DNA of 64,000 nt, from assembly GCA_963978895.1 (NCBI GenBank), contig OZ022244.1, forward strand, positions 22,713,992 through 22,777,991, given 5' to 3'. The translations under genes and the position numbers were made by a program. This DNA is from Erpobdella octoculata. Taxonomy: Eukaryota; Annelida; Clitellata; Hirudinida; Erpobdellidae. Shown here piece after piece: positions 23,716-38,400 of this stretch (its first letter is position 1; each line of letters starts with the position of its first letter). The notes beneath the pieces are model-generated. The model had not been told where the DNA came from and did no database searches. It saw nothing but the letters and a program-made list of their open reading frames with translations.

Positions 23716-26246
23716 CAGTTTTGACAACTTTTATTTTTCAAAACTTCAAACCGCTTTATCTCCTAAAGGGAGCGTCCTAGAGCAAAAAGGACCACGAATT
23801 CGTGATCCTCGGGCCGAGTCTGTTAAGATGTGAAACGATTTTTCAGTTTTGACAACTTTTTTTTTTCAAAATTTTAAATTGCTGTATCTCCGAAACGGAG
23901 CGTCCTAGAGCAAAAAGTACCTCGGATTCGGGATCCTCGGGCCGAGTTCTATTAGGACCCAATACAATTTTTCAGTTTTGACAACTTTTATTTTTCAAAA
24001 CTTCAAACCGCTGTATCTCCTAAACGGAGCGTCCTAGAGCAAGAAGGACCTCGGATTCGTGATCTTCGGCCGAGTTCTTTTACGATGTGAAACGATATTC
24101 AAGTTTTGACAACTTTTATTTTTCAAAACTTCAAACCGCTGTATCTCCTAAACGGAGCGTCCTAGAGCAAAAAGGACCTCGGATTCGTGATCCTCTGGCC
24201 GAGCTTTGTTAGGACCCAATTCAATTTTTCATTTTCGACAACTTTTATTTTTAAAAACTTTAAACCGCTGTATCTCCTAAACGGAGCGTCCTATAGCAAA
24301 AAGGACATAGGATTCGTGATCCTCGGGCCGAGTTCTTTTACGATGTGATACTATTTTTCAGTTTTGACAACTTTTATTTTTCAAAACTTCAAACTGCTGT
24401 ATCTCCTAAACGGAACGTCCTAGAGCAAAAAGAACCTCGGATTCGTGATCCTCGGGCCGAGTTATATTAGAATGTAAAACGATTTTTCAGTTTTGACAAC
24501 TTTTATTTTTCAAAACTTCAAACCGCTGTATCTCCTAAACGGAGCGTCCTAGAGCAAAAAGGACCACGGATTCGTGATCCTCGGGCCGAGTTCTATTAAG
24601 ATGTGAAACGATTTTTCAGTTTTGACAACTTTTATTTTTCAAAACTTCAAACCGCTTTATCTCCTAAAGGGAGCGTCCTAGAGCAAAAAGGACCACGAAT
24701 TCGTGATCCTCGGGCCGAGTCTGTTAAGATGTGAAACGATTTTTCAGTTTTGACAACTTTTTTTTTTTTAAATTTTAAACCGCTGTATCTCCGAAACGGA
24801 GCGTCCTAGAGCAAAAAGGACCTCGGATTCGGGATCCTCGGGCCGAGTTCTATTAGGACCCAATACAATTTTTCAGTTTTGACAACTTTTATTTTTCAAA
24901 ACTTCAAACCGCTGTATCTCCTAAACGGAGCGTCCTAGAGCAAAAAGGACCTCGGATTCGTGATCCTCTGGCCGAGCTTTGTTAGGACCCAATTCAATTT
25001 TTCATTTTCGACAAATTTTATTTTTAAAAACTTTAAACCGCTGTATCTCCTAAACGGAGCGTCCTAGAGCAAAAAGGACCTCGGATTCGTGATCCTCGGG
25101 CCGAGTTCTTTTACGATGTAATACTATTTTTCAGTTTTGACAACTTTTATTTTTAAAAACTTTAAACCGCTGTATCTCCTAAACGGAGCGTCCTAGTGCA
25201 AAAAGGATCTCGGATTCGTGATCCTCGGGCCGAGTTCTATTAGGACCCAATACAATTTTTCAGTTTTGACAACTTTTGTTTTTCAAAATTTTAAACCGCT
25301 GTAACTCCTAAACGGAGCGTCCTAGAGCAAAAAGGACCTCGGATTCGTGATCCTCGGGCCGAGTTCTATTAAGATGTGAAACGATTTTTCAGTTTTGACA
25401 ACTTTTATTTTTCAAAACTTCAAACCGCTGTATCTCCTAAACGGAGCGTCCTAGAGCAAAAAGAACCTCGGATTCGTGATCCTCGGGCCGAGTTATATTA
25501 GAATGTAAAACGATTTTTCAGTTTTGACAACTTTTGTTTTTCAAAATTTTAAACCGCTGTAACTCCTAAACGGAGCGTCCTAGAGCAAAAAGGACCTCGG
25601 ATTCGTGATCCTCTGGCCGAGCTTTGTTAGGACCCAATACAATTTTTCATTTTCGACAACTTTTATTTTTAAAAACTTTAAACCGCTGTATCTCCTAAAC
25701 AGAGCGTCCTAGAGCAAAAAGGACCTCGGATTCGTGATCCTCGGGCCGAGTTCTTTTACGATGTAATACTATTTCTCAGTTTTGACAACTTTTATTTTTC
25801 AAAACTTCAAACCGCTGTATCTCCTAAACGGAGCGTCCTAGAGCAAAAAGGACCTCGGATTCCTGATCCTCTGGCCGAGCTTTGTTAGGACCCATTTCAA
25901 TTTTTCATTTTCGACAACTTTTATTTTTAAAAACTTTAAACCGCTGTATCTCCTAAACGGAGCGTCCTAGAGCAAAAAGGACATAGGATTCGTGATCCTC
26001 GGGCCGAGTGCTTTTACGATGTGATACTATTTTTCAGTTTTGACAACTTTTATTTTTCAAAACTTCAAACTGCTGTATCTCCTAAACGGAACGTCCTAGA
26101 GCAAAAAGAACCTCGGATTCGTGATCCTCGGGCCGAGTTATATTCGAATGTAAAACGATTTTTCAGTTTTGACAACTTTTATTTTTCAAAACTTCAAACC
26201 GCTGTATCTCCTAAACGGAGCGTCCTAGAGCAAAAAGGACCACGGA
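23716..26246 (+). repeat. Higher-order block C, copy 2
   Basis: Differences from copy 1 include GGACATAG near 25980 against GGAAATAG near 23274, CCTAGAGC against CCCAGAGC, and GAGTGCTTTT against GAGTTCTTTT. These variants show which copy seeded the later blocks: the GAGTGCTTTT form is repeated at 26521, 27810 and 28327. Confidence 0.83.
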
Positions 26247-29200
26247 TTCGTGATCCTCGGGCCGAGTTCTATTAAGATGTGAAACGATTTTTCAGTTTTG
26301 ACAACTTTTATTTTTCAAAACTTCAAACCGCTGTATCTCCTAAACGGAGCGTCCTAGAGCAAAAAGGACCTCGGATTCCTGATCCTCTGGCCGAGCTTTG
26401 TTAGGACCCATTTCAATTTTTCATTTTCGACAACTTTTATTTTTAAAAACTTTAAACCGCTGTATCTCCTAAACGGAGCGTCCTAGAGCAAAAAGGACAT
26501 AGGATTCGTGATCCTCGGGCCGAGTGCTTTTACGATGTGATACTATTTTTCAGTTTTGACAACTTTTATTTTTCAAAACTTCAAACTGCTGTATCTCCTA
26601 AACGGAACGTCCTAGAGCAAAAAGAACCTCGGATTCGTGATCCTCGGGCCGAGTTATATTCGAATGTAAAACGATTTTTCAGTTTTGACAACTTTTATTT
26701 TTCAAAACTTCAAACCGCTGTATCTCCTAAACGGAGCGTCCTAGAGCAAAAAGGACCACGGATTCGTGATCCTCGGGCCGAGTTCTATTAAGATGTGAAA
26801 CGATTTTTCAGTTTTGACAACTTTTATTTTTCAAAACTTCAAACCGCTTTATCTCCTAAAGGGAGCGTCCTAGAGCAAAAAGGACCACGAATTCGTGATC
26901 CTCGGGCCGAGTCTGTTAAGATGTGAAACGATTTTTCAGTTTTGACAACTTTTTTTTTTTTAAATTTTAAACCGCTGTATCTCCGAAACGGAGCGTCCTA
27001 GAGCAAAAAGGACCTCGGATTCGGGATCCTCGGGCCGAGTTCTATTAGGACCCAATACAATTTTTCAGTTTTGACAACTTTTATTTTTCAAAACTTCAAA
27101 CCGCTGTATCTCCTAAACGGAGCGTCCTAGAGCAAAAAGGACCTCGGATTCGTGATCCTCTGGCCGAGCTTTGTTAGGACCCAATTCAATTTTTCATTTT
27201 CGACAAATTTTATTTTTAAAAACTTTAAACCGCTGTATCTCCTAAACGGAGCGTCCTAGAGCAAAAAGGACCTCGGATTCGTGATCCTCGGGCCGAGTTC
27301 TTTTACGATGTAATACTATTTTTCAGTTTTGACAACTTTTATTTTTAAAAACTTTAAACCGCTGTATCTCCTAAACGGAGCGTCCTAGAGCAAAAAGGAC
27401 CTCGGATTCCTGATCCTCTGGCCGAGCTTTGTTAGGACCCAATTCAATTTTTCATTTTCGACAACTTTTATTTTTAAAAACTTTAAACCGCTGTATCTCC
27501 TAAACAGAGCGTCCTAGAGCAAAAAGGACCTCGGATTCGTGATCCTCGGGCCGAGTTCTTTTACGATGTAATACTATTTCTCAGTTTTGACAACTTTTAT
27601 TTTTCAAAACTTCAAACCGCTGTATCTCCTAAACGGAGCGTCCTAGAGCAAAAAGGACCTCGGATTCCTGATCCTCTGGCCGAGCTTTGTTAGGACCCAT
27701 TTCAATTTTTCATTTTCGACAACTTTTATTTTTAAAAACTTTAAACCGCTGTATCTCCTAAACGGAGCGTCCTAGAGCAAAAAGGACATAGGATTCGTGA
27801 TCCTCGGGCCGAGTGCTTTTACGATGTGATACTATTTTTCAGTTTTGACAACTTTTATTTTTCAAAACTTCAAACTGCTGTATCTCCTAAACGGAACGTC
27901 CTAGAGCAAAAAGAACCTCGGATTCGTGATCCTCGGGCCGAGTTATATTCGAATGTAAAACGATTTTTCAGTTTTGACAACTTTTATTTTTCAAAACTTC
28001 AAACCGCTGTATCTCCTAAACGGAGCGTCCTAGAGCAAAAAGGACCACGGATTCGTGATCCTCGGGCCGAGTTCTATTAAGATGTGAAACGATTTTTCAG
28101 TTTTGACAACTTTTATTTTTCAAAACTTCAAACCGCTGTATCTCCTAAACGGAGCGTCCTAGAGCAAAAAGGACCTCGGATTCCTGATCCTCTGGCCGAG
28201 CTTTGTTAGGACCCATTTCAATTTTTCATTTTCGACAACTTTTATTTTTAAAAACTTTAAACCGCTGTATCTCCTAAACGGAGCGTCCTAGAGCAAAAAG
28301 GACATAGGATTCGTGATCCTCGGGCCGAGTGCTTTTACGATGTGATACTATTTTTCAGTTTTGACAACTTTTATTTTTCAAAACTTCAAACTGCTGTATC
28401 TCCTAAACGGAACGTCCTAGAGCAAAAAGAACCTCGGATTCGTGATCCTCGGGCCGAGTTATATTCGAATGTAAAACGATTTTTCAGTTTTGACAACTTT
28501 TATTTTTCAAAACTTCAAACCGCTGTATCTCCTAAACGGAGCGTCCTAGAGCAAAAAGGACCACGGATTCGTGATCCTCGGGCCGAGTTCTATTAAGATG
28601 TGAAACGATTTTTCAGTTTTGACAACTTTTATTTTTCAAAACTTCAAACCGCTTTATCTCCTAAAGGGAGCGTCCTAGAGCAAAAAGGACCACGAATTCG
28701 TGATCCTCGGGCCGAGTCTGTTAAGATGTGAAACGATTTTTCAGTTTTGACAACTTTTTTTTTTTTAAATTTTAAACCGCTGTATCTCCGAAACGGAGCG
28801 TCCTAGAGCAAAAAGGACCTCGGATTCGGGATCCTCGGGCCGAGTTCTATTAGGACCCAATACAATTTTTCAGTTTTGACAACTTTTATTTTTCAAAACT
28901 TCAAACCGCTGTATCTCCTAAACGGAGCGTCCTAGAGCAAAAAGGACCTCGGATTCGTGATCCTCTGGCCGAGCTTTGTTAGGACCCAATTCAATTTTTC
29001 ATTTTCGACAAATTTTATTTTTAAAAACTTTAAACCGCTGTATCTCCTAAACGGAGCGTCCTAGAGCAAAAAGGACCTCGGATTCGTGATCCTCGGGCCG
29101 AGTTCTTTTACGATGTAATACTATTTTTCAGTTTTGACAACTTTTATTTTTAAAAACTTTAAACCGCTGTATCTCCTAAACGGAGCGTCCTAGTGCAAAA
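26011..29200 (+). repeat. Block D: nested 516-bp and 1805-bp duplications
   Basis: A two-monomer open frame recurs at 26021, 26537, 27826 and 28342. The first and last pairs are 516 bp apart (four monomers), and the pairs are 1805 bp apart (14 monomers). The T-run marker at 26969 and 28774 has the same 1805-bp spacing. The order of events appears to be the tetramer duplication first, then duplication of the larger segment. Confidence 0.85.
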
Positions 29201-30178
29201 AGGATCTCGGATTCGTGATCCTCGGGCCGAGTTCTATTAGGACCCAATACAATTTTTCAGTTTTGACAACTTTTGTTTTTCAAAACTTCAAACCGCTGTA
29301 TCTCCTAAACGGAGCGTCCTAGAGCAAGAAAGACCTCGGATTCGTGATCCTCGGGCCGAGTTCTATTAAGATGTGAAACGATTTTTCAGTTTTGACAACT
29401 TTTATTTTTCAAAACTTCAAACCGCTTTATCTCCTAAAGGGAGCGTCCTAGAGCAAAAAGGACCACGAATTCGTGATCCTCGGGCCGAGTCTGTTAAGAT
29501 GTGAAACGATTTTTCAGTTTTGACAACTTTTTTTTTTTTAAATTTTAAACCGCTGTATCTCCGAAACGGAGCGTCCTAGAGCAAAAAGGACCTCGGATTC
29601 GGGATCCTCGGGCCGAGTTCTATTAGGACCCAATACAATTTTTCAGTTTTGACAACTTTTATTTTTCAAAACTTCAAACCGCTGTATCTCCTAAACGGAG
29701 CGTCCTAGAGCAAAAAGGACCTCGGATTCGTGATCCTCTGGCCGAGCTTTGTTAGGACCCAATTCAATTTTTCATTTTCGACAAATTTTATTTTTAAAAA
29801 CTTTAAACCGCTGTATCTCCTAAACGGAGCGTCCTAGAGCAAAAAGGACCTCGGATTCGTGATCCTCGGGCCGAGTTCTTTTACGATGTAATACTATTTT
29901 TCAGTTTTGACAACTTTTATTTTTAAAAACTTTAAACCGCTGTATCTCCTAAACGGAGCGTCCTAGTGCAAAAAGGATCTCGGATTCGTGATCCTCGGGC
30001 CGAGTTCTATTAGGACCCAATACAATTTTTCAGTTTTGACAACTTTTGTTTTTCAAAACTTCAAACCGCTGTATCTCCTAAACGGAGCGTCCTAGAGCAA
30101 GAAAGACCTCGGATTCGTGATCCTCGGGCCGAGTTCTATTAAGATGTGAAACGATTTTTCAGTTTTGACAACTTTTAT
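28601..30178 (+). repeat. Block E: 773-bp tandem duplication (6 monomers)
   Basis: The segment 28601-29405 recurs at 29374-30178. Shared markers are the T run at 28774 and 29547, CCTAGTGCAAAAAGGATC at about 29190 and 29963, and GAGCAAGAAAGACC near 29323 and 30096. Confidence 0.82.
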
Positions 30179-33100
30179 TTTTAAAAACTTTAAACCGCTG
30201 TATCTTCTAAATGGAGCGTCCTAGAGCAAAAGGACCTCGGATTCGTGATCCTCGGGCCGAGTTATATTAGAATGTAAAACGATTTTTCAGTTTTGACAAC
30301 TTTTGTTTTTCAAAATTTTAAACCGCTGTAACTCCTAAACGGAGCGTCCTAGAGCAAAAAGGACCTCGGATTCGTGATCCTCGGGCCGAGTTCTATTAAG
30401 ATGTGAAACGATTTTTCAGTTTTGACAACTTTTATTTTTCAAAACTTCAAACCGCTGTATCTCCTAAACGGAGCGTCCTAGAGCAAAAAGAACCTCGGAT
30501 TCGTGATCCTCGGGCCGAGTTATATTAGAATGTAAAACGATTTTTCAGTTTTGACAACTTTTGTTTTTCAAAATTTTAAACCGCTGTAACTCCTAAACGG
30601 AGCGTCCTAGAGCAAAAAGGACCTCGGATTCGTGATCCTCTGGCCGAGCTTTGTTAGGACCCAATACAATTTTTCATTTTCGACAACTTTTATTTTTAAA
30701 AACTTTAAACCGCTGTATCTCCTAAACAGAGCGTCCTAGAGCAAAAAGGACCTCGGATTCGTGATCCTCGGGCCGAGTTCTTTTACGATGTAATACTATT
30801 TTTCAGTTTTGACAACTTTTATTTTTAAAAACTTTAAACCGCTGTATCTCCTAAATGGAGCGTCCTAGAGCAAAAAGGACCTCGGATTCGGGATCCTCGG
30901 GCCGAGTTCTTTTACGATGTAATACTATTTTTCAGTTTTGACAACTTTTATTTTTAAAAACTTTAAACCGCTGTATCTCCTAAATGGAGCGTCCTAGAGC
31001 AAAAAGGACCTCGGATTCGTGATCCTCGGGCCGAGTTCTATTAGAATGTAAAACGATTTTTCAGTTTTGACAACTTTTATTTTTCAAAACTTCAAACCGC
31101 TGTATCTCCTAAACGGAGCGTCCTAGAGCAAAAAGGACCTCGGATTCGTGATCCTCTGGCCGAGCTTTGTTAGGACCCATTTCAATTTTTCATTTTCGAC
31201 AACTTTTATTTTTAAAAACTTTAAACCGCTGTATCTCCTAAACGGAGCGTCCTAGAGCAAAAAGGACATAGGATTCGTGATCCTCGGGCCGAGTTCTTTT
31301 ACGATGTGATACTATTTTTCAGTTTTGACAACTTTTATTTTTCAAAACTTCAAACTGCTGTATCTCCTAAACGGAACGTCCTAGAGCAAAAAGGATCTCG
31401 GATTCGTGATCCTCGGCCCGAGTTCTATTAGGACCCAATACAATTTTTCAGTTTTGACAACTTTTGTTTTTCAAAACTTCAAACCGCTGTATCTCCTAAA
31501 CGGAGCGTCCTAGAGCAAGAAAGACCTTGGATTCGTGATCCTCGGGCCGAGTTCTATTAAGATGTGAAACGATTTTTCAGTTTTGACAACTTTTATTTTT
31601 CAAAACTTCAAACCGCTGTATCTCCTAAACGGAGCGTCCTAGAGCAAAAAGGACCTCGGATTCGGGATCCTCGGGCCGAGTTCTTTTACGATGTAATACT
31701 ATTTTTCAGTTTTGACAACTTTTATTTTTAAAAACTTTAAACCGCTGTATCTCCTAAATGGAGCGTCCTAGAGCAAAAAGTACCTCGGATTCGTGATCCT
31801 CGGGCCGAGTTCTATTAGTATGTAAAACGATTTGTCAGTTTTGACAACTTTTATTTTTCAAAACTTCAAACCGCTGTATCTCCTAAACGGAGCGTCCTAG
31901 AGCAAAAAGGACCTCGGATTCGTGATCCTCTGGCCGAGCTTTGTTAGGACCCATTTCAATTTTTCATTTTCGACAACTTTTATTTTTAAAAACTTTAAAC
32001 CGCTGTATCTCCTAAACGGAGCGTCCTAGAGCAAAAAGGACATAGGATTCGTGATCCTCGGGCCGAGTTCTTTTACGATGTGATACTATTTTTCAGTTTT
32101 GACAACTTTTATTTTTCAAAACTTCAAACTGCTGTATCTCCTAAACGGAACGTCCTAGAGCAAAAAGGATCTCGGATTCGTGATCCTCGGGCCGAGTTCT
32201 ATTAGGACCCAATACAATTTTTCAGTTTTGACAACTTTTGTTTTTCAAAACTTCAAACCGCTGTATCTCCTAAACGGAGCGTCCTAGAGCAAGAAAGACC
32301 TCGGATTCGTGATCCTCGGGCCGAGTTCTATTAAGATGTGAAACGATTTTTCAGTTTTGACAACTTTTATTTTTCAAAACTTCAAACCGCTGTATCTCCT
32401 AAACGGAGCGTCCTAGAGCAAAAAGGACCTCGGATTCGTGATCCTCGGGCCGAGTTCTTTCACGATGTAATACTATTTTTCAGTTTTGACAACTTTTATT
32501 TTTAAAAACTTTAAACCGCTGTATCTCCTAAACGGAGCGTCCTAGAGCAAAAAGGACATAGGATTCGTGATCCTCGGGCCGAGTTCTTTTACGATGTGAT
32601 ACTATTTTTCAGTTTTGACAACTTTTATTTTTCAAAACTTCAAACTGCTGTATCTCCTAAACGGAACGTCCTAGAGCAAAAAGAACCTCGGATTCGTGAT
32701 CCTCGGGCCGAGTTATATTAAAATGTAAAACGATTTTTCAGTTTTGACAACTTTTATTTTTCAAAACTTCAAACCACTGTATCTCCTAAACGGAGCGTCC
32801 TAGAGCAAAAAGGACCACGGATTCGTGATCCTCGGGCCGAGTCTGTTAAGATGTGAAACGATTTTTCAGTTTTGACAACTTTTTTTTTTCAAAATTTTAA
32901 ACCGCTGTATCTCCGAAACGGAACGTCCTAGACCAAAAAGGACCTCGGATTCGGGATCCTCGGGCCGAGTTCTATTAGGACCCAATACAATTTTTCAGTT
33001 TTGACAACTTTTATTTTTCAAAACTTCAAACCGCTGTATCTCCTAAACGGAGCGTCCTAGAGCAAGAAGGACCTCGGATTCGTGATCCTCGCCCGAGTTC

Positions 33101-35481
33101 TTTCACGATGTGAAACGCTTTTCAAGTTTTGACAACTTTTATTTTTCAAAACTTCAAACCGCTGTATCTCCTAAACGGAGCGTCCTAGAGCAAAAAGGAC
33201 CTCGGATTCGTGATCCTCTGGCCGAGCTTTGTTAGGACCCAATTCAATTTTTCATTTTCGACAACTTTTATTTTTAAAAACTTTAAACCGCTGTATCTCC
33301 TAAACGGAGCGTCCTAGAGCAAAAAGGACCTCGGATTCGTGATCCTCGGGCCGAGTTCTTTTACGATGTAATACTATTTTTCAGTTTTGACAACTTTTAT
33401 TTTTCAAAACTTCAAACCGCTGTATCTCCTAAACGGAGCGTCCTAGAGCAAAAAGGACCTCGGATTCGTGATCCTCGGGCCGAGTTATATTAAAATGTAA
33501 AACGATTTTTCAGTTTTGACAACTTTTATTTTTAAAAACTTTAAACCGCTGTATCTCCTAAACGGAGCGTCCTAGAGCAAAAAGGACATAGGATTCGTGA
33601 TCCTCGGGCCGAGTTCTTTTACGATGTGATACTATTTTTCAGTTTTGACAACTTTTATTTTTAAAAACTTTAAACCGCTGTATCTTCTAAATGGAGCGTC
33701 CTAGAGCAAAAAGGACCTCGGATTCGTGATCCTCGGGCCGAGTTATATTAGAATGTAAAACGATTTTTCAGTTTTGACAACTTTTATTTTTCAAAACTTC
33801 AAACCGCTGTATCTCCTAAACGGAGCGTCCTAGAGCAAAAAGGACCTCGGATTCGTGATCCTCTGGCCGAGCTTTGTTAGGACCCATTTCAATTTTTCAT
33901 TTTCGACAACTTTTATTTTTAAAAACTTTAAACCGCTGTATCTCCTAAACAAGGACCTCGGATTCGGGATCCTCGGGCCGAGTTCTTTTACGATGTAATA
34001 CTATTTTTCAGTTTTGACAACTTTTATTTTTAAAAACTTTAAACCGCTGTATCTTCTAAATGGAGCGTCCTAGAGCAAAAAGGACCTCGGATTCGTGATC
34101 CTCGGGCCGAGTTATATTAGAATGTAAAACGATTTTTCAGTTTTGACAACTTTTGTTTTTCAAAATTTTAAACCGCTGTAACTCCTAAACGGAGCGTCCT
34201 AGAGCAAAAAGGACCTCGGATTCGTGATCCTCGGGCCGAGTTATATTAGAATGTAAAACGATTTTTCAGTTTTGACAACTTTTATTTTTCAAAACTTCAA
34301 ACCGCTGTATCTCCTAAACGGAGCGTCCTAGAGCAAAAAGGACCACGGATTCGTGATCCTCGGGCCGAGTTCTATTAAGATGTGAAACGATTTTTCAGTT
34401 TTGACAACTTTTATTTTTCAAAACTTCAAACCGCTTTATCTCCTAAAGGGAGCGTCCTAGAGCAAAAAGGACCACGGATTCGTGATCCTCGGGCCGAGTC
34501 TGTTAAGATGTGAAACGATTTTTCAGTTTTGACATTTTTTTTTTTTCAAAATTTTAAATCGCTGTATCTCCGAAACGGAGCGTCCTAGAGCAAAAAGGAC
34601 CTCGGATTCGGAATCCTCGGGCCGAGTTCTATTAGGACCAAATTCAAATTTTCATTTTCGACAACTTTTATTTTTAAAATCTTTAAACCGCTGTATCTCC
34701 TAAACGGAGCGTCCTAGAGCAAAAAGGACCTCGGATTAGTGATCCTCGGGCCGAGTTCTTTTACGATGTAATACTATTTTTCAGTTTTGACAACTTTTGT
34801 TTTTCAAAACTTCAAACCGCTGTATCTCCTAAACGGAGCGTCCTAGAGCAAGAAAGACCTCGGATTCGTGATACTCGGGCCGAGTTCTAATAAGATGTGA
34901 AACGATTTTTCAGTTTTGACAACTTTTATTTTTCAAAACTTCAAACCGCTGTATCTCCTAAACGGAGCGTCCTAGAGCAAAAAGGACCTCGGATTCCTGA
35001 TCCTCTGGCCGAGCTTTGTTAGGACCCATTTCAATTTTTTATTTTCGACAACTTTTATTTTTAAAAACTTTAATCCGCTGTATCTCCTAAACGGAGCGTC
35101 CTAGAGCAAAAAGGACATAGGATTCGTGATCCTCGGGCCGAGTTCTTTTACGATGTGATACTATTTTTCAGTTTTGACAACTTTTATTTTTAAAAACTTT
35201 AAACCGCTGTATCTCCTAAATGGAGCGTCCTAGAGCAAAAAGGACCTCGGATTCGTGATCCTCGGGCCGAGTTCTATTAGAATGTAAAACGATTTTTCAG
35301 TTTTGACAACTTTTATTTTTCAAAACTTCAAACCGCTGTATCTCCTAAACGGAGCGTCCTAGAGCAAAAAGGACCTCGGATTCGTGATCCTCTGGCCGAG
35401 CTTTGTTAGGACCCATTTCAATTTTTCATTTTCGACAACTTTTATTTTTAAAAATTTCAAACCGCTGTATCTCTTAAACGG
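30179..35481 (+). repeat. Core array, mixed portion with one clipped monomer
   Basis: Mixed subtypes with local six-monomer repeats (CATAGGATTC at 31267 and 32041). The monomer at about 33945-33955 runs from CTCCTAAAC straight into AAGGACCTCGG, so it lacks about 18 bp including GGAGCGTCCTAGAG. Confidence 0.75.
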
Positions 35482-38400
35482 AGCGTCCTAGAGCAAAAAG
35501 AACCTCGGATTCGTGATCCTCGGCCGAGTTCTTTCACCTTGTAAAACTATTTTTCAGTTTTGACAACTTTTATTTTTCAAAACTTCAAACCGCTGTATCT
35601 TCTAAACGGAGCGTCCTAGAGCAAAAAAGACCTCGGATTCGTGATCCTCTGGCCGAGCTTTGTTAGGACCCAATTCAATTTTTCATTTTCGACAACTTTT
35701 ATTTTTAAAAACTTTAAACCGCTGTATCTCCTAAACGGAGCGTCCTAGAGCAAAAAGGACCTCGGATTCGTGATCCTCGGGCCGAGTTCTTTTTGGATGT
35801 GATACTATTTTTCAGTTTTGACAAGTTTTATTTTTAAAAACTTTAAACCGCTGTATCTCCTAAACGGAGCGTCCTAGAGCAAGAAAGACCTCGGATTCGT
35901 GATACTCGGGCCGAGTTCTATTAAGATGTGAAACGATTTTTCAGTTTTGACAACTTTTATTTTCTAAAACTTTAAATCGCTGTATCTCCGAAACGGAGCG
36001 TCCTAGAGCAAAAAGGACCTCGGATTCCTGATCCTCTGGCCGAGCTTTGTTAGGACCCATTTCAATTTTTCATTTTCGACAACTTTTATTTTTAAAAACT
36101 TTAATCCGCTGTATCTCCTAAACGGAGCGTCCTAGAGCAAAAAGGACATAGGATTCGTGATCCTCGGGCCGAGTTCTTTTACGATGTGATACTATTTTTC
36201 AGTTTTGACAACTTTTATTTTTAAAAACTTTAATCCGCTGTATCTCCTAAACGGAGCGTCCTAGAGCAAAAAGGACATAGGATTCGTGATCCTCGGGCCG
36301 AGTTCTATTAGAATGTAAAACGATTTTTCAGTTTTGACAACTTTTATTTTTCAAAACTTTAAACCGCTGTAACTCCTAAACGGAGCGTCCTAGAGCAAAA
36401 AGGACCTCGGATTCGTGATCCTCGGGCCGAGTTCTATTAAGATGTGAAACGATTTTTCAGTTTTGACAACTTTTATTTTTCAAAACTTCAAACCGCTGTA
36501 TCTCCTAAACGGAGCGTCCTAGAGCAAAAAGGACCTCGGATTCGTGATCCTCTGGCCGAGCTTTGTTAGGACCCATTTCAATTTTTTATTTTCGACAACT
36601 TTTATTTTTAAAAATTTCAAACCGCTGTATCTCTTAAACGGAGCGTCCTAGAGCAAAAAGGACCTCGGATTCGTGATCCTCGGCCGAGTTCTTTCACCTT
36701 GTAAAACTATTTTTCAGTTTTGACAACTTTTATTTTTCAAAACTTCAAACCGCTGTATCTTCTAAACGGAGCGTCCTAGAGCAAAAAAGACCTCGGATTC
36801 GTGATCCTCTGGCCGAGCTTTGTTAGGACACAATTCAATTTTTCATTTTCGACAACTTTTATTTTTAAAAACTTTAAACCGCTGTATCTCCTAAACGGAG
36901 CGTCCTAGAGCAAAAAGGACCTCGGATTCGTGATCCTCGGGCCGAGTTCTTTTCGAATGTGATACTATTTTTCAGTTTTGACAAGTTTTATTTTTAAAAA
37001 CTTTAAACCGCTGTATCTCCTAAACGGAGCGTCCTAGAGCAAGAAAGACCTCGGATTCGTGATACTCGGGCCGAGTTCTATTAAGATGTGAAACGATTTT
37101 TCAGTTTTGACAACTTTTATTTTCTAAAACTTTAAATCGCTGTATCTCCGAAACGGAGCGTCCTAGAGCAAAAAGGACCTCGGATACCTGATCCTCTGGC
37201 CGAGCTTTGTTAGGACCCATTTCAATTTTTCATTTTCGACAACTTTTGTTTTTAAAAACTTTAAACCGCTGTATCTCCTAAACGGAGCGTCCTAGAGCAA
37301 AAAGGACCTCGGATTCGTGATCCTCGGGCCGAGTTCTTTCTGGATGTGATACTATTTTTTAGTTTTGACAAGTTTTATTTTTAAAAACTTTAAACCGCTG
37401 TATCTCTTAAACGGAGCGTCCTAGAGCAAGAAAGACCTCGGATTCGTGATACTCGGGCCGAGTTCTATTAAGATGTGAAACGATTTTTCAGTTTTGACAA
37501 CTTTTATTTTCTAAAACTTTAAATCGCTGTATCTCCGAAACGGAGCGTCCTAGAGCAAAAAGGACCTCGGATTCCTGATCCTCTGGCCGAGCTTTGTTAG
37601 GACCCATTTCAATTTTTCATTTTCGACAACTTTTATTTTTAAAAACTTTAATCCGCTGTATCTCCTAAACGGAGCGTCCTAGAGCAAAAAGGACATAGGA
37701 TTCGTGATCCTCGGGCCGAGTTCTTTTACGATGTGATACTATTTTTCAGTTTTGACAACTTTTATTTTTAAAAACTTTAATCCGCTGTATCTCCTAAACG
37801 GAGCGTCCTAGAGCAAAAAGGACATAGGATTCGTGATCCTCGGGCCGAGTTCTTTTACGATGTGATACTATTTTTCAGTTTTGACAACTTTTATTTTTAA
37901 AAACTTTAAACCGCTGTATCTCCTAAATGGAGCGTCCTAGAGCAAAAAGGACCTCGGATTCGTGATCCTCGGGCCGAGTTCTATTAGAATGTAAAACGAT
38001 TTTTCAGTTTTGACAACTTTTATTTTTCAAAACTTCAAACCGCTGTATCTCCTAAACGGAGCGTCTAGAGCAAAAAGGACCTCGGATTCGTGATCCTCTG
38101 GCCGAGCTTTGTTAGGACCCATTTCAATTTTTCATTTTCGACAACTTTTATTTTTAAAAATTTCAAACCGCTGTATCTCTTAAACGGAGCGTCCTAGAGC
38201 AAAAAGGACCTCGTATTCGTGATCCTCGGCCGAGTTCTTTCACCTTGTAAAACTATTTTTCAGTTTTGACAACTTTTATTTTTCAAAACTTCAAACCGCT
38301 GTATCTTCTAAACGGAGCGTCCTAGAGCAAAAAAGACCTCGGATTCGTGATCCTCTGGCCGAGCTTTGTTAGGACCCAATTCAATTTTTCATTTTCGACA

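Noticed and set aside
26021..28596. Repeated 84-residue open frames as a gene family
   Set aside because: Each is two satellite monomers read in a frame that happens to be open; starts and stops fall at monomer variants.
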